From NCBI RefSeq assembly GCF_009882935.1, contig NZ_WTVA01000002.1, forward strand, positions 335,827-399,826: a DNA stretch of 64,000 nucleotides. The letters are read 5' to 3'. This DNA is from Sneathiella chungangensis. Lineage in GTDB: Bacteria; Pseudomonadota; Alphaproteobacteria; Sneathiellales; Sneathiellaceae. Positions 53,354-62,778 of the stretch are shown here, piece by piece. The stretch's first letter is position 1. Each line of letters begins with the position of its first letter. The position numbers and the translations under genes were made by a program. A model generated the notes under the pieces. That model ran no database searches, had not been told where the DNA came from, and saw only the letters and a program-made list of their open reading frames with translations.

Positions 53354-53854
53354 TCAACCCTGCGCACGTGTTTCTTCGACGATTGGCTTGACGAAGGACG
53401 GACCCTGATCCCACGGGAACAGGATCCAGGTATCCTGGCTTACTTCGGTGATGAAGGTATCCACCTGGTCCAATCCTTTCGGTTTCGCGTAGATGGTCGC
53501 GAAATGCGCCTTTGGCACCATTTTCCGGACATGGCGCGCCGTAATTCCGCTGTCGACGAGATCATCGACAATCACCCAGCCTTCCCCGTCATCGGGGATA
53601 TTCAGCGGCTTGATGATATTCACTTCGCCCACCGATTTGTCGTCGCGATAGGCGGCAATGCAGACCGTGTCAATATGGCGGATATCAAGCTCCCGGGCAA
53701 CGATCGCCGCGGGAACCATGCCGCCGCGGGTTACGGCGATCACGCCCTTGAAGGGCGCTTTTTCCATCAGGCGCCAGGCGAGCGCCCGTCCGTTGCGATG
53801 CAGTTCCTCCCAGGAAACAGGAAAATATTTTGTATAACCCGCGCCCGTCGACAT
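53354..53854 (-). CDS. gpt: Xanthine(-guanine) phosphoribosyltransferase
   Basis: A 166-aa type I phosphoribosyltransferase of the E. coli Gpt type. The PRPP loop is WVIVDDLVDSGITARHV (about residues 87-103), GVIAVTRGGMVPAAIVARELD is the ribose-5-phosphate side motif, and WILFPWDQG lies near the C-terminus. It salvages xanthine and guanine. ATG 53854 follows GGGGGAA; an in-frame TTG at 53866 is less likely. hyi follows 4 nt later. Confidence 0.94.
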   Translation of the reverse strand: MSTGAGYTKYFPVSWEELHRNGRALAWRLMEKAPFKGVIAVTRGGMVPAAIVARELDIRHIDTVCIAAYRDDKSVGEVNIIKPLNIPDDGEGWVIVDDLVDSGITARHVRKMVPKAHFATIYAKPKGLDQVDTFITEVSQDTWILFPWDQGPSFVKPIVEETRAQG

Positions 53855-53984
53855 GAATTCCCCCAATATTTTTTTGATGTTTGCAATGTTTTAAACCGCC
53901 TTTGTTAAGAATCAAAGCGCCGTTTTGACGAACGGCGTTTGAGGGAACCTTTTGTCAGCTTTGAAATTAGGGTAGGCTTTTGTA

Positions 53985-54230
53985 ATGGCATCCAGACCAC
54001 CCAGCGCCGCACAGCTTAAATATCTTCGCCTCGGTCGTTTCCAGCCGGGCGGCAAGTTGCCGCTTTTCGATCCCAATGGACAACAGATCAGCCGGACCGT
54101 GATCAAAAGCTGCCTCAAGAAAGGCTGGGTGGAGACCTGGTTCGATAATCCGATAAAACCGGACTGGCTGGTTTGCAAATTAACCAAAGAGGGAATCCGG
54201 ATGATCGACAAATATGGGGACCGTCATTGA
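53985..54230 (+). CDS. Small conserved-type hypothetical protein
   Basis: An 81-aa basic protein with the order SAAQLKYLRLGRFQPGGKLP, LFDPNGQQISRTVIKSCLKK, GWVETWFDNP and CKLTKEGIRMIDKYGD. The helix, turn and strand pattern resembles a small winged-helix domain, but no known family is named. It is encoded opposite gpt with a 130-bp gap. Its residue pattern and codon use are gene-like, while the overlapping ORF on the other strand is not. Confidence 0.7.
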   Translation: MASRPPSAAQLKYLRLGRFQPGGKLPLFDPNGQQISRTVIKSCLKKGWVETWFDNPIKPDWLVCKLTKEGIRMIDKYGDRH

Positions 54231-54354
54231 CCAAGACTGCCGCTTTTGTGACCACGTTCGCATCTTTTCCATATTTTGCGGGCGAAAGGCTTTTGAAATT
54301 CGGCATTTGATGACAAACTTCCGGCGTCCGATTTTCACGAGGTGAGGCAGAAAT

Positions 54355-55047
54355 ATGACGGGAACCCTTGGCGAGTTGATTCTGGCGGCGCTGGCCTTTT
54401 GGCTTATTCACATCGTGCCCTCCAGCATTGTGCGGGAGCGTCTTATTTCGCGGATCGGCGAAAAAGGCTATCTCGCCGGTTTCAGTCTCCTCTCGATTTT
54501 GATCTTTGTCTGGCTGATCTTCGCATATAGGGGCGCCCCGGTGGGGGACATGTTATGGGATGCCGGAAATATCGGGCGCTATATTGCGATGCTGTTGATG
54601 CTGATCGCCTCGATCCTGTTTATCAGCGCCAATACCAGCCCGAACCCGACGGCGGTCGGTGCGGGAAAGCTGATCGAGAAGGAAAGCGCCTATAGCGGCA
54701 TCAACGCCATCACCCGTCATCCGCTGATGTGGAGCATAACCCTCTGGTCGATCGCCCATATTCTCAATAACGGGGAGATTTCCGCGCTTATCTTTTTCGG
54801 CGCCTTTGGATTGCTGGCCTTTTGCGGCACATTCCTGATCGACGCCAAGAAAGCGCGTCAGTTGAAAGACGGATGGACGACCTACAAAAGCCGAACCTCC
54901 AACATTCCCTTTGCCGCCATCCTTCAGGGGCGGGCGAAACTGTCAGTTAGGCCATTGTGGTGGCGTGTATTGCTCGGCATTGTGCTCTATGCCGTCCTGT
55001 TCCACTTCCACGCCTTCGTGTTCGGCGTGTCGCCCAACCCGGTTTAG
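54355..55047 (+). CDS. NnrU-family membrane protein
   Basis: A 230-aa inner-membrane protein with about six hydrophobic segments. ITRHPLMWSITLWSIAHILNNG is the NnrU signature (about residues 119-140), like that in isoprenylcysteine methyltransferase-type proteins; LAFWLIHIVPSSIVRERL and TFLIDAKKARQLKDGW also fit. NnrU is linked to nitrite/NO reduction or carotenoid isomerisation in relatives; there is no denitrification gene here. ACGAGGTGAGG precedes the ATG. Confidence 0.92.
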   Translation: MTGTLGELILAALAFWLIHIVPSSIVRERLISRIGEKGYLAGFSLLSILIFVWLIFAYRGAPVGDMLWDAGNIGRYIAMLLMLIASILFISANTSPNPTAVGAGKLIEKESAYSGINAITRHPLMWSITLWSIAHILNNGEISALIFFGAFGLLAFCGTFLIDAKKARQLKDGWTTYKSRTSNIPFAAILQGRAKLSVRPLWWRVLLGIVLYAVLFHFHAFVFGVSPNPV

Positions 55048-55074
55048 GCTGGGTGAGTTCGGCGCCATCTTATA

Positions 55075-55542
55075 TCAGTAAATGGCGCAGGTGGTATTGC
55101 CGGTCGCGTAAAGCTTGCCGTCCTCACCGATGAGACGCGCCTCGGCCGTCGCAATTTTTCGTCCCTTGTGCACGACTTCACTTGTAACGGTAACCTTGCC
55201 CATCCCGGGAAACATCGCCCGTAGATATTTAACGTTCAAATCGACGGTCGTATATCTTTCACCCGGCTCCAGCACGGTATGGATGGAGCAGCCGAGAGCG
55301 GAATCAAGAAGCGTCGCGGCATAGCCGCCATGCACGGTGCCGAGCGGATTAAGGTGCTTTTCGCCGGGTACGCCGGAGAAAACAGCCTTGCCGAGCGCGA
55401 TTTCATCAAGGTCGAACCCCATCGTGACCGCAATCGCCGGCGGCTTGCCGCCCTTGATGAAGGCCTGCATCTGCTCTAGCCCGGTCATTCCCTTGCGGGA
55501 ATCTTCGAGTTCCTTTTTCTTGTTCATCGCGTTCATTGCCAT
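55075..55542 (-). CDS. PaaI-family thioesterase
   Basis: A 155-aa hotdog-fold acyl-CoA thioesterase. NPLGTVHGGYAATLLDSALG carries the PaaI motif (HGG with following Asp) near residue 65, and the strands TTVDLNVKYLRAM and ATAEARLIGEDGKLYATG follow. The substrate is unknown. The LysR gene at 55640 is divergent (97-bp gap), so it may regulate this gene. CGGAG lies upstream of the ATG. Confidence 0.9.
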   Translation of the reverse strand: MAMNAMNKKKELEDSRKGMTGLEQMQAFIKGGKPPAIAVTMGFDLDEIALGKAVFSGVPGEKHLNPLGTVHGGYAATLLDSALGCSIHTVLEPGERYTTVDLNVKYLRAMFPGMGKVTVTSEVVHKGRKIATAEARLIGEDGKLYATGNTTCAIY

Positions 55543-55639
55543 ACTCCGTTGCGGGAAGCTATTGACCTTGAAGATATGAATTTTTATTGAAACGAAAATA
55601 TGTTAAATTCGTTTATCGTCTATTCAAAAATGTATAAAT

Positions 55640-56533
55640 ATGTCCTGGGATTTTTATCGGTATTTTCTTGCGGTGGCGGAGACGGGGAGCCTTTCGGCCG
55701 CCGCCCGCCAACTTTCCGTCTCGCAGCCGACGGTTGGCCGGCAAATTGCTGAATTGGAGAAACGGCTGGAAACCCGCCTGTTCGAGCGCGCGTCGCATGG
55801 CTATCTGCTGACGCCGGCGGGTCAGCAGATCAAGGCGCGGATCGAGAAAGTTGCCGCCGATCTCGTCGGGGCGGAGCAGCAGGTGCGCGGACTGGATAAA
55901 TCCCTTTCCGGACTGATCCGTGTTTCCGCCACGGAAGGGCTGGGCAGTTACTGGCTGACGCCCAGGCTCAGCGAATTCCAGAAACGCCATCCGAATATTC
56001 AGTTCGAACTGATGCTCAATATTTCCGTCGTTGATCTGCGCCGGCGCGAAGCGGATGTCGCCTTGCGTCTTGCCAATCCCCGGGTATCCGACCTCATCGG
56101 CCGGCAGGTTGGACGTACAGGTTTCGGTCTTTACGGCGCAAAAACCTATGTTGATAAAAGGGGCGCGCCGGAAACTTTAGCGGATCTCGCTCACCATGAT
56201 TTTATCGGTTGGCAAGAAGGGCCGGAGAATTTCGTGCTCTCCGCCGCGTTGGAAAAGTTGACCGCGCCTGCGCAAGTCAAGTTTCGCTGCAATACGGTAG
56301 CCGCGCAAATAGCCGCTGTCGCGAACGGGATGGGCTTGTTTCTTGCGCCGCACTATCTCGTGCCGCGTGATGGCAGCATTGTCCGCTTGTTACCGGCGGA
56401 AATCGATCAGAAAGTCGATCTTTGGCTTCTTACCCATCAGGACCTGATCAAGACGAGACGGATCAGGGCGCTTCTCGATTTTCTCTATGAAAAATTCCGA
56501 AATGACAGGCAATCTCTGCTTGGCGGCGTGTAA
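55640..56533 (+). CDS. LysR-family transcriptional regulator
   Basis: 297 aa. The N-terminal winged helix (about residues 4-62: FYRYFLAVAETGSLSAAARQ, then LSVSQPTVGRQIAELEKRL) and a LysR substrate-binding domain (about 88-290) are complete. It is divergent from the PaaI thioesterase and convergent with the phosphate transporter (2-nt gap). The effector is not known; by position it most likely controls the thioesterase. Confidence 0.92.
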   Translation: MSWDFYRYFLAVAETGSLSAAARQLSVSQPTVGRQIAELEKRLETRLFERASHGYLLTPAGQQIKARIEKVAADLVGAEQQVRGLDKSLSGLIRVSATEGLGSYWLTPRLSEFQKRHPNIQFELMLNISVVDLRRREADVALRLANPRVSDLIGRQVGRTGFGLYGAKTYVDKRGAPETLADLAHHDFIGWQEGPENFVLSAALEKLTAPAQVKFRCNTVAAQIAAVANGMGLFLAPHYLVPRDGSIVRLLPAEIDQKVDLWLLTHQDLIKTRRIRALLDFLYEKFRNDRQSLLGGV

Positions 56534-56535
56534 CC

Positions 56536-58026
56536 TTATCCCGCGAAATACGCGATCGCGAAGAAGATACCGGCGGCGATCAGCGCCGCACAGGGCACCG
56601 TGATGATCCAGGCCGCAACGATGGTCAGCAAATGGGACCGGCGCACCAGCTTCTTGCGCCGGTTGTTGGTGGTCTCGATTTCCGAAATCGGCAGGTTGCT
56701 GTCGGGATGGATTTTCTGTTCTCTCAAATTGGCGCGCAGCAGTTTCGCCCGCCGTTCCGTATCCCATTCCCGGAAGAAGCCGACGCCGAACACGGCTCCG
56801 ACGGCGATATGGGTCGAGCTTACCGGTAAACCGAGCGCCGAGGCGATAAGGACCGTGATCCCGGCCGACAGCGCCACGCAATAGGCGCGCATGGGATTCA
56901 TTTTGGTGATCTGTTCGCCAAGTGTGCGGATCAGCTTCGGCCCGAAGAGGAAAAGCCCCGCGCTCAAACCCGCGGCGCCGATCAGCATGACCCAAAGCGG
57001 AATGCCTACCTTGATTGCAATGGCGCCGGAGGTTGAAACGCCGACGATGGCAGCCAGCGGGCCGACCGCGTTCGCAACATCATTTGCGCCATGGGCGAAG
57101 GAGAGGAGGGCGGCTGAGCAGATGAGCGGAATAGTGAAAAGCGCGCGCACCGATTTATTCCGGTTTTCCATGCCTCTCGACGCCTTGTGGATGATCGGCT
57201 TCACCACCGCGAAGGTGCCCGCAAAGAAGAGGAGCGACAAAACAAGGACCGTCGTTGCATCCGGCCGCCAGATTTTTTTCAGTCCCTTCATGACGAGATA
57301 GGCGGAAAAAACACCTGCCATAATGCCGACAAGAACGGGAACCCAGCGCCGTGCGGCGGCCACCTTGTCTTCTTTGTAAATGATATTGTATTTGATGAAA
57401 GCCAGGAAAATTGCGGCGATGCCACCGCCCATGACCGGGGAGATAACCCAGCTGGCAGCAATCGCGCCCATCATGTTCCAATTAACGACGCTGAATCCTG
57501 CGGCGGCGATCCCGGCGCCCATGACACCGCCGACGACCGCATGGGTCGTGGAGACAGGTGCGCCAATCCAGGTCGCGACATTTACCCAGAGCGCGGCGGC
57601 GAACAGAGCCGACATCATGGCCCAGACGAAAATTTCGCTGCTCGCCATTGACGCGGGATTGATGATTCCTTTTTGAATGGTACTGACAACATCGCCGCCG
57701 GCAAGGATTGCCCCTGCCGCCTCGAAAATGGCGGCGATCACGATGGCGCCGAACATTGTCAAGGCGCGCGAACCGACGGCCGGTCCGACATTGTTGGCGA
57801 CGTCATTCGCCCCGATATTGAGCGCCATATAGCCACCAATGATGGCGGCGATGATAATCAGCGTTGAATGTTCGCCCGCTGTCGTCAGGCCGGCGGCAAC
57901 CGCCCAAACGATCAGCAAAAACAGTCCGGCAAATGCCAACGGCACAAAACTCTTGCCGGCCCTCGATACCTGCGTTTCGATCGACTCGATACGGCCAAGA
58001 TCCTTATCGAGGGTTTGCTTTACCAT
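56536..58026 (-). CDS. Inorganic phosphate transporter, Pit family
   Basis: A 496-aa membrane protein with about ten to twelve helices in two PHO4 repeats. Each repeat has the signature on the pattern GANDVANNVGPAVGSRAL (about residue 72) and GANDVANAVGPLAA (about 311). STTHAVVG and SSTHIAVGAVFGVGF are the matching second motifs. An extra cytoplasmic region lies near 420-465. It is a low-affinity metal-phosphate:H+ symporter by family. No PhoU-like gene (as in pit operons) is adjacent. Confidence 0.94.
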   Translation of the reverse strand: MVKQTLDKDLGRIESIETQVSRAGKSFVPLAFAGLFLLIVWAVAAGLTTAGEHSTLIIIAAIIGGYMALNIGANDVANNVGPAVGSRALTMFGAIVIAAIFEAAGAILAGGDVVSTIQKGIINPASMASSEIFVWAMMSALFAAALWVNVATWIGAPVSTTHAVVGGVMGAGIAAAGFSVVNWNMMGAIAASWVISPVMGGGIAAIFLAFIKYNIIYKEDKVAAARRWVPVLVGIMAGVFSAYLVMKGLKKIWRPDATTVLVLSLLFFAGTFAVVKPIIHKASRGMENRNKSVRALFTIPLICSAALLSFAHGANDVANAVGPLAAIVGVSTSGAIAIKVGIPLWVMLIGAAGLSAGLFLFGPKLIRTLGEQITKMNPMRAYCVALSAGITVLIASALGLPVSSTHIAVGAVFGVGFFREWDTERRAKLLRANLREQKIHPDSNLPISEIETTNNRRKKLVRRSHLLTIVAAWIITVPCAALIAAGIFFAIAYFAG

Positions 58027-58230
58027 GACGTCAACCCTGTCTTTTGCATTAGCGCGACATAATATTGTAACAAATTGACTTGCTTTCTAGTTCATGACGC
58101 TTCGGAATGAAAGAGCAATTCGGGTGGTTCGCTCAACCACGCGGTTTTTTCCCCGCTTTTAATTTTCCGGCAGCTTGTGATAGGGTTTCGAAAAGAAGCG
58201 GGCGATGGCGCATTTAGAAGGACAAGAACA

Positions 58231-59406
58231 ATGAAGATACTCCCTGAAATTAAAGAGATGCATGCCGAACTGACGGAGTGGCGGCACCGTATTCACAAGC
58301 ATCCGGAGACAGCGTTTGAGGAATATAAAACGTCCGACTTCGTTGCCGAAAAGCTGGAGAGTTTTGGAATCGAAGTTCATCGCGGGCTTGGCAAAACCGG
58401 CGTTGTCGGGACGCTGAAGCAGGGGAGCGGCAACCGGGCGATTGGCCTGCGGGCCGATATGGATGCGCTTGACCTGCAGGAACTCAATGAATTCGACCAT
58501 CGCTCGCAAATTGATGGCAAAATGCACGGCTGTGGCCATGACGGTCATACCGTGATGCTGCTTGGCGCCGCGAAGCATCTGGCGGCGACAAAGAATTTCG
58601 ACGGGACGGTCCGATTTATTTTTCAGCCCGCCGAGGAGAATGTTGCGGGTGGCCGAGTGATGATCAGCGATGGCCTTTTCGAGAAGTTTCCTGTCGATAG
58701 CGTGTATGGGATGCATAACATGCCGGGGCACCAGGTTGGGACATTTGCGGTCCGCAAGGGCCCGATCATGGCTTCCGCGGATTTCTTCGAGGCCCGAATC
58801 ATCGGGAACGGTGGGCACGGCGCGTTTCCGCATCTGGCGACGGACCCTGTCGTGATTGCTTCTGAAATCGTGCTCGCATGGCAGAATATTGTGAGCCGCA
58901 ACACCGACCCGCTGCAATCCGCTGTGGTGACGGTGGCGCAGATCAATGGCGGTCACACCGGCAATGTCATTCCGGCCGATGTCACCTTGAAAGGGACGAC
59001 GCGGGCGTTCGATCCGAATGTTCAGGATATGATCGAGAACCGGATGCGCCAGATCGCCGTCGGCATTGCCGAAGCGCATGGTGCAAAAGCGGAATTTACC
59101 TATGACCGCCGGTATGCGCCGACGATCAATACCTCCGATGAGACAGAGGAGGCCATCGCCGCTGCGGTAGAGTTGGTCGGGGATGCGGCCGTGAACAAGG
59201 ATGTCACGCCGGTTATGGGCGCGGAGGATTTTTCCTGGATGCTGCGGGAACGGCCGGGCTGCTATATCATGATTGCCAACGGCTCCGGCGAGGGGAGCTG
59301 CCATGTGCATAACCCCAATTACGATTTCAACGATGAAATCCTGCCGCTCGGCGCCAATTACTGGGTCCGTCTGACCGAACGGATTCTGGGGAAAGAAGCA
59401 AACTGA
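58231..59406 (+). CDS. M20-family amidohydrolase (hippurate hydrolase/aminoacylase type)
   Basis: A 391-aa zinc amidohydrolase of the M20D/HipO group. RADMDALDLQE, GCGHDGHTVMLLG (metal His and Asp), FQPAEENVAGGRVMI (Glu) and VMGAEDFSWML are all present, with the dimerisation lid domain between about residues 185 and 290. It removes acyl groups from amino acids or cleaves dipeptides; the substrate is open. ATG 58231 has AAGGACAA upstream and fits family length; the frame extends to 58177 but has no RBS there. It is divergent from the Pit gene. Confidence 0.93.
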   Translation: MKILPEIKEMHAELTEWRHRIHKHPETAFEEYKTSDFVAEKLESFGIEVHRGLGKTGVVGTLKQGSGNRAIGLRADMDALDLQELNEFDHRSQIDGKMHGCGHDGHTVMLLGAAKHLAATKNFDGTVRFIFQPAEENVAGGRVMISDGLFEKFPVDSVYGMHNMPGHQVGTFAVRKGPIMASADFFEARIIGNGGHGAFPHLATDPVVIASEIVLAWQNIVSRNTDPLQSAVVTVAQINGGHTGNVIPADVTLKGTTRAFDPNVQDMIENRMRQIAVGIAEAHGAKAEFTYDRRYAPTINTSDETEEAIAAAVELVGDAAVNKDVTPVMGAEDFSWMLRERPGCYIMIANGSGEGSCHVHNPNYDFNDEILPLGANYWVRLTERILGKEAN

Positions 59407-59554
59407 CGACATATATGCTCACTTTCTCGCAGAATCCCGCCAAATTTTCGTGATCACGGTTACAAACCTGATGGAAAGTTGGTGGTTTTCATCGTTTGGT
59501 GACATCACATTATGTATTGTAATGGTTCCAAAGTATGGAGTGATGTCGACTTAG

Positions 59555-60415
59555 ATGACTATGCATGTGAAATTCTGGGGGGTTAGAGGATCCATCGCGA
59601 CGCCTTCCGCTGATCATATGAAATATGGCGGGAATACGTCCTGCGTTGAGGTTGTCATCAATGACCGTATCATTATTCTGGATGCAGGAACGGGGGTGCG
59701 GCTGCTCGGGGAATGCCTGACGCGCCGCGGAATAAAAGATTATCTGTTCCTGCAATCCCACACCCACTGGGACCATATCAACGGGTTCCCATTCTTCAGC
59801 CCGATTTACCGCGAAGACGTGAATATCAAGGTAATGGCCGGCCATTTGAGTGAGCTTGGCGGTATTAAAAAGGTTCTCTCTTCGCAAATGTGCCAGCCGA
59901 CATTCCCTGTTCCGTTCGCCGAACTCGCCGCGAATCTGAGTTTTGAGGATTTCAAATCCGGGGATTCCTTCTCCCTCGGCGATGGCATCTTCGTGCGTAC
60001 CGCCCCGATGAAGCATCCTGATGGCGGCACCGGTTACAGAATTGATTTTGAAGGAACCTCTCTTTGCTACGTGACGGATACGGAGCATGTGATCGGGCAT
60101 CCGGACAAGGATATTCTTGAACTGATAGACGGGGCTGATCTGGTTATTTACGACGCCACCTATACGGACGAGGAATATCCGAAGTTCAAGGGATGGGGAC
60201 ATTCGACCTGGCAGGAAGGTGTCCGGTTATGCAAGGCGGCGGGTGTGGGCCAGCTCGCAATTTTCCATCATGACCCCTCTCATGATGACGCCTTCATGGA
60301 CGGCGTCGCCCGCGAAGCCCGAAAGGCCTGGCCCAATGCCTTTGTCGCCCGTGAGGGCATGAGTGTCGAAATCAAGGCGGCATCCTATCCCAACAAAATC
60401 TCGATGGCGCTCTAA
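59555..60415 (+). CDS. MBL-fold metallo-hydrolase
   Basis: A 286-aa metallo-beta-lactamase fold protein. HTHWDH (about residues 70-75) is the metal motif; FWGVRGSIATP and GGNTSCVEV form the N-terminus. MKHPDGGTGYRI, YVTDTEHV and FHHDPSHDD supply the other ligands. This looks like the cyclic-phosphodiesterase/PhnP-like branch, acting perhaps on a cyclic phosphate or nucleic acid; this is not certain. It converges on a LysR gene, with a 4-nt overlap. Confidence 0.9.
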   Translation: MTMHVKFWGVRGSIATPSADHMKYGGNTSCVEVVINDRIIILDAGTGVRLLGECLTRRGIKDYLFLQSHTHWDHINGFPFFSPIYREDVNIKVMAGHLSELGGIKKVLSSQMCQPTFPVPFAELAANLSFEDFKSGDSFSLGDGIFVRTAPMKHPDGGTGYRIDFEGTSLCYVTDTEHVIGHPDKDILELIDGADLVIYDATYTDEEYPKFKGWGHSTWQEGVRLCKAAGVGQLAIFHHDPSHDDAFMDGVAREARKAWPNAFVAREGMSVEIKAASYPNKISMAL

Positions 60416-61293
60416 TCCGCTGGCGAAATACCCGTTGACCCCGCGGCGCTGTTGAAAAAAGAGGCAATGATGGGGGACTCTCTCTCGTCGGCAAGACAAA
60501 TCATATAAGTGGCCTCTTTCATCCTCCCGTCGTTAACGTCGATTGCGTGAATTCGGTCGTCCCACCGGATATCCCTGTCAGTAAAAAAGGTCATGCCGAG
60601 GCCGTTGGCGACCGTCTCGCGCCCGGTTTCCTTGTTTTGCAGGACAAAGGCTTGATCCCTTTCAAACTGGACGAATTCTGACCAGTGCCCGCGGATGCGC
60701 CCCGTTGTTTCAAGATCGAACGGGAGGATGATGACTTCATTCTGCAGGTCGGTCAGCTCCACCGATGTCTTTTCCGCCCAGGGATGATCTTTCGAAACCG
60801 CCAGCTTGAGCGGGAGTTCTTCTATTTTCAGTCCGAGCAGTCTCTTGTCCTTGGGGGGTGCAAAATGAATCGCAATATCCGCCCGGAAATCGAAAATTTC
60901 CGTTTCGATGGCGTTGGACGGGATGGTCCTGTAGGAGACGAGGATCTCAGGATACCGCGCCCGAAAGGTACTGACCAGGGGCAATGATGTCAGGGAAGAG
61001 GTGGCGACGATTTTCAGGTGACCGGCCTCCAGGGAGGCGAGAGAGGCGAGCAAATTCTCTGCTTCCTGCTCGAGGCTGAAAATTCTTTTGGAAATATTAA
61101 GAAGGAGTTGGCCCGAAGCGGTGATTTCCGTTTTCCGCCCGCGCCGTCTGAAAAGCTTTGTGTTGTAATGCTGTTCGAGCGCTTGGATTTGAAACGTGAC
61201 GGCCGGTTGCGTGAGTCCCAGCATTTTTGCGGCGGCTGAAAATCCGCCAGTCTTCGCGACGGCGTGAAATGCTTTTAACTGTGCATGGTTCAT
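60412..61293 (-). CDS. LysR-family transcriptional regulator
   Basis: A 293-aa regulator with the HTH (MNHAQLKAFHAVAKTGGFSA, then AKMLGLTQPAVTFQIQALEQ) and an effector-binding domain (about residues 92-290). The start ATG 61293 gives the normal LysR length; the upstream in-frame extension has no support. It shares four bases with the convergent MBL gene. About 270 bp of non-coding sequence separates it from the SixA-like gene, so its target may be there or elsewhere. Confidence 0.93.
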   Translation of the reverse strand: MNHAQLKAFHAVAKTGGFSAAAKMLGLTQPAVTFQIQALEQHYNTKLFRRRGRKTEITASGQLLLNISKRIFSLEQEAENLLASLASLEAGHLKIVATSSLTSLPLVSTFRARYPEILVSYRTIPSNAIETEIFDFRADIAIHFAPPKDKRLLGLKIEELPLKLAVSKDHPWAEKTSVELTDLQNEVIILPFDLETTGRIRGHWSEFVQFERDQAFVLQNKETGRETVANGLGMTFFTDRDIRWDDRIHAIDVNDGRMKEATYMICLADERESPIIASFFNSAAGSTGISPAD

Positions 61294-61566
61294 CGTCACG
61301 TTCCGGTCTACGTCACAGTACGGTATTCCATTTTTGCGCCTCGTATTCGGAGTATAAAACAAACACAATTGACGCATAAGTTATCAAATAACCCTTGTCA
61401 ATTGAAATAATCGTATACAATACACCAATAAAGAGTATTTTTTTATTATAATTGTCTTGGTTTATTTGAAGCTGCTTTGAATTTCTCGTTTATGATGTGA
61501 CGTTTTGCGTTATAACCGCCATGAACTATCAGTTTAGCGACGTGTAGAGCGCTAGAAGGAGTATAT

Positions 61567-62121
61567 GTGAGTACGACAGTGTATCTGGTCCGTCATGGCG
61601 AAGCGGCGGAATCCTGGGAAAATTCCCTTAATCCGGGATTGAGTGAGCGGGGTGGGGAGCAGGCGCGGACAATGGCGGAACGACTTCATGGGGAAATTGT
61701 TCCTGCCGATCTTTTCAGCAGCCCGCTCCAACGGACCCGTGAAACGGCGAAACCGCTTGCTGATCTGTGGCAGAAGGGGGCGATTATCGCGCCGGAACTC
61801 TCCGAGGTTCCCTCCGCCGGACTGGATTTGGGGAATCGGCGGGCCTGGCTGACCCGGGTTCTGGAGGGAAAATGGTCGGAACAGTCGGATCATCTGCGGC
61901 ACTGGCGATCAACAATCCTGGATTTTACGGCGGGGCGGACGCGGGATGCGGTTTTCGTAACCCATTTTGTTGTAATCAATGCCATTGTCGGGGCAATCGG
62001 CGGGAGCGATGATGTCGTGGTTTTTCGTCCCGATTATTGCTCGGTCACCAAATTGCATATTTCCGGCGGTAGAATGAGCGTTGTTGAAATAGGACAGGAA
62101 GCTGTTACAGTCGTGAAATAG
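61567..62121 (+). CDS. SixA-like histidine phosphatase
   Basis: A 184-aa member of the histidine phosphatase (phosphoglycerate mutase-like) superfamily. The catalytic motif is VRHGEAAESW (His at about residue 10), and VFVTHFVVINAIVG carries the second His. SSPLQRTRETAKPL is the Arg-containing loop. It may dephosphorylate phospho-His or small phosphate esters; the substrate is unknown. GTG 61567 follows GAAGGAG. MarR follows 56 nt later, so both may be in one transcript. Confidence 0.9.
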   Translation: MSTTVYLVRHGEAAESWENSLNPGLSERGGEQARTMAERLHGEIVPADLFSSPLQRTRETAKPLADLWQKGAIIAPELSEVPSAGLDLGNRRAWLTRVLEGKWSEQSDHLRHWRSTILDFTAGRTRDAVFVTHFVVINAIVGAIGGSDDVVVFRPDYCSVTKLHISGGRMSVVEIGQEAVTVVK

Positions 62122-62177
62122 CGCCGCGCCGCATTTTCGCTGGCCCCTGATCGGCAAATTTTGAAAAGATACCCAGT

Positions 62178-62642
62178 ATGACACATGTGAAACCGTTGAA
62201 AAAACAGGAAACGGATAGTTGTTCTATTGACGATTATCATGTCGAGTTGCAGATCGGACATCTGCTGCGGCGCGCGCATCAGCGGGCCAGCGCCATTTTC
62301 CAGTCTAATATGGGGTATCAACAGATTACGCCAACCCAGTTTGCGGCGCTCTGCAAGCTGCGGGACGAGGGGGAACTGTCGCAAAATCACCTAGGCCGTC
62401 TGACGGCGATGGATCCGGCGACCATTCAGGGCGTGACCCGGCGTTTGATGGATCGCGGGCTGATCGAGACACGGCCGGATCAATCCGACCGGCGGCGGAT
62501 GCTGCTGCGTCTGACGGATGCGGGGCAGGTGATGATTGCGACGCTGATCCCGCATGGTTTCGATATAACAGATGAAACACTTGCGCCTCTCTCGCCCGAG
62601 GAGCAGGAGATGATCATCACCTTATTGCAAAAGATTAGCTGA
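62178..62642 (+). CDS. MarR-family transcriptional regulator
   Basis: A 154-aa winged-helix regulator. The HTH lies at about residues 70-95 (LSQNHLGRLTAMDPATIQGV), with the wing RPDQSDRRRMLLRLTDAGQ typical of MarR. Flanking helices would form the dimer. MarR proteins sense small phenolic or oxidant ligands. It may autoregulate, or control the SixA-like gene. It is not obviously tied to the SOS genes downstream. Confidence 0.93.
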   Translation: MTHVKPLKKQETDSCSIDDYHVELQIGHLLRRAHQRASAIFQSNMGYQQITPTQFAALCKLRDEGELSQNHLGRLTAMDPATIQGVTRRLMDRGLIETRPDQSDRRRMLLRLTDAGQVMIATLIPHGFDITDETLAPLSPEEQEMIITLLQKIS

Positions 62643-62694
62643 TATCCGACGATTGAGCGGTCGGAAGACTTGACTCTTGAAGTGGAAAAAAATA

Positions 62695-62709
62695 GAACAA
62701 AACAAGAAC
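62695..62709 (+). promoter_or_regulatory. LexA box upstream of imuA
   Basis: The direct repeat GAAC-N7-GAAC, at 62695-62698 and 62706-62709, is the known alphaproteobacterial LexA site (GTTC-N7-GTTC on the other strand). It lies about 70 nt before the imuA start, so imuA and imuB should be induced by DNA damage. Confidence 0.85.
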
Positions 62710-62778
62710 ATTTGCGATAATGGAAAATGATCCGGATTGCCGGAGCCCCGCCAGATATGCCAAGCGATGGGATCGGAG

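Noticed and set aside
53912-54211. 99-codon minus-strand ORF opposite the small gene at 53985
   Set aside because: Shadow of the plus-strand gene, which has better protein-like composition.
58027-58230. Pho box ahead of the Pit phosphate transporter gene
   Set aside because: A partial match (TGTTACA, spacer, TATGTC) is too weak to support.
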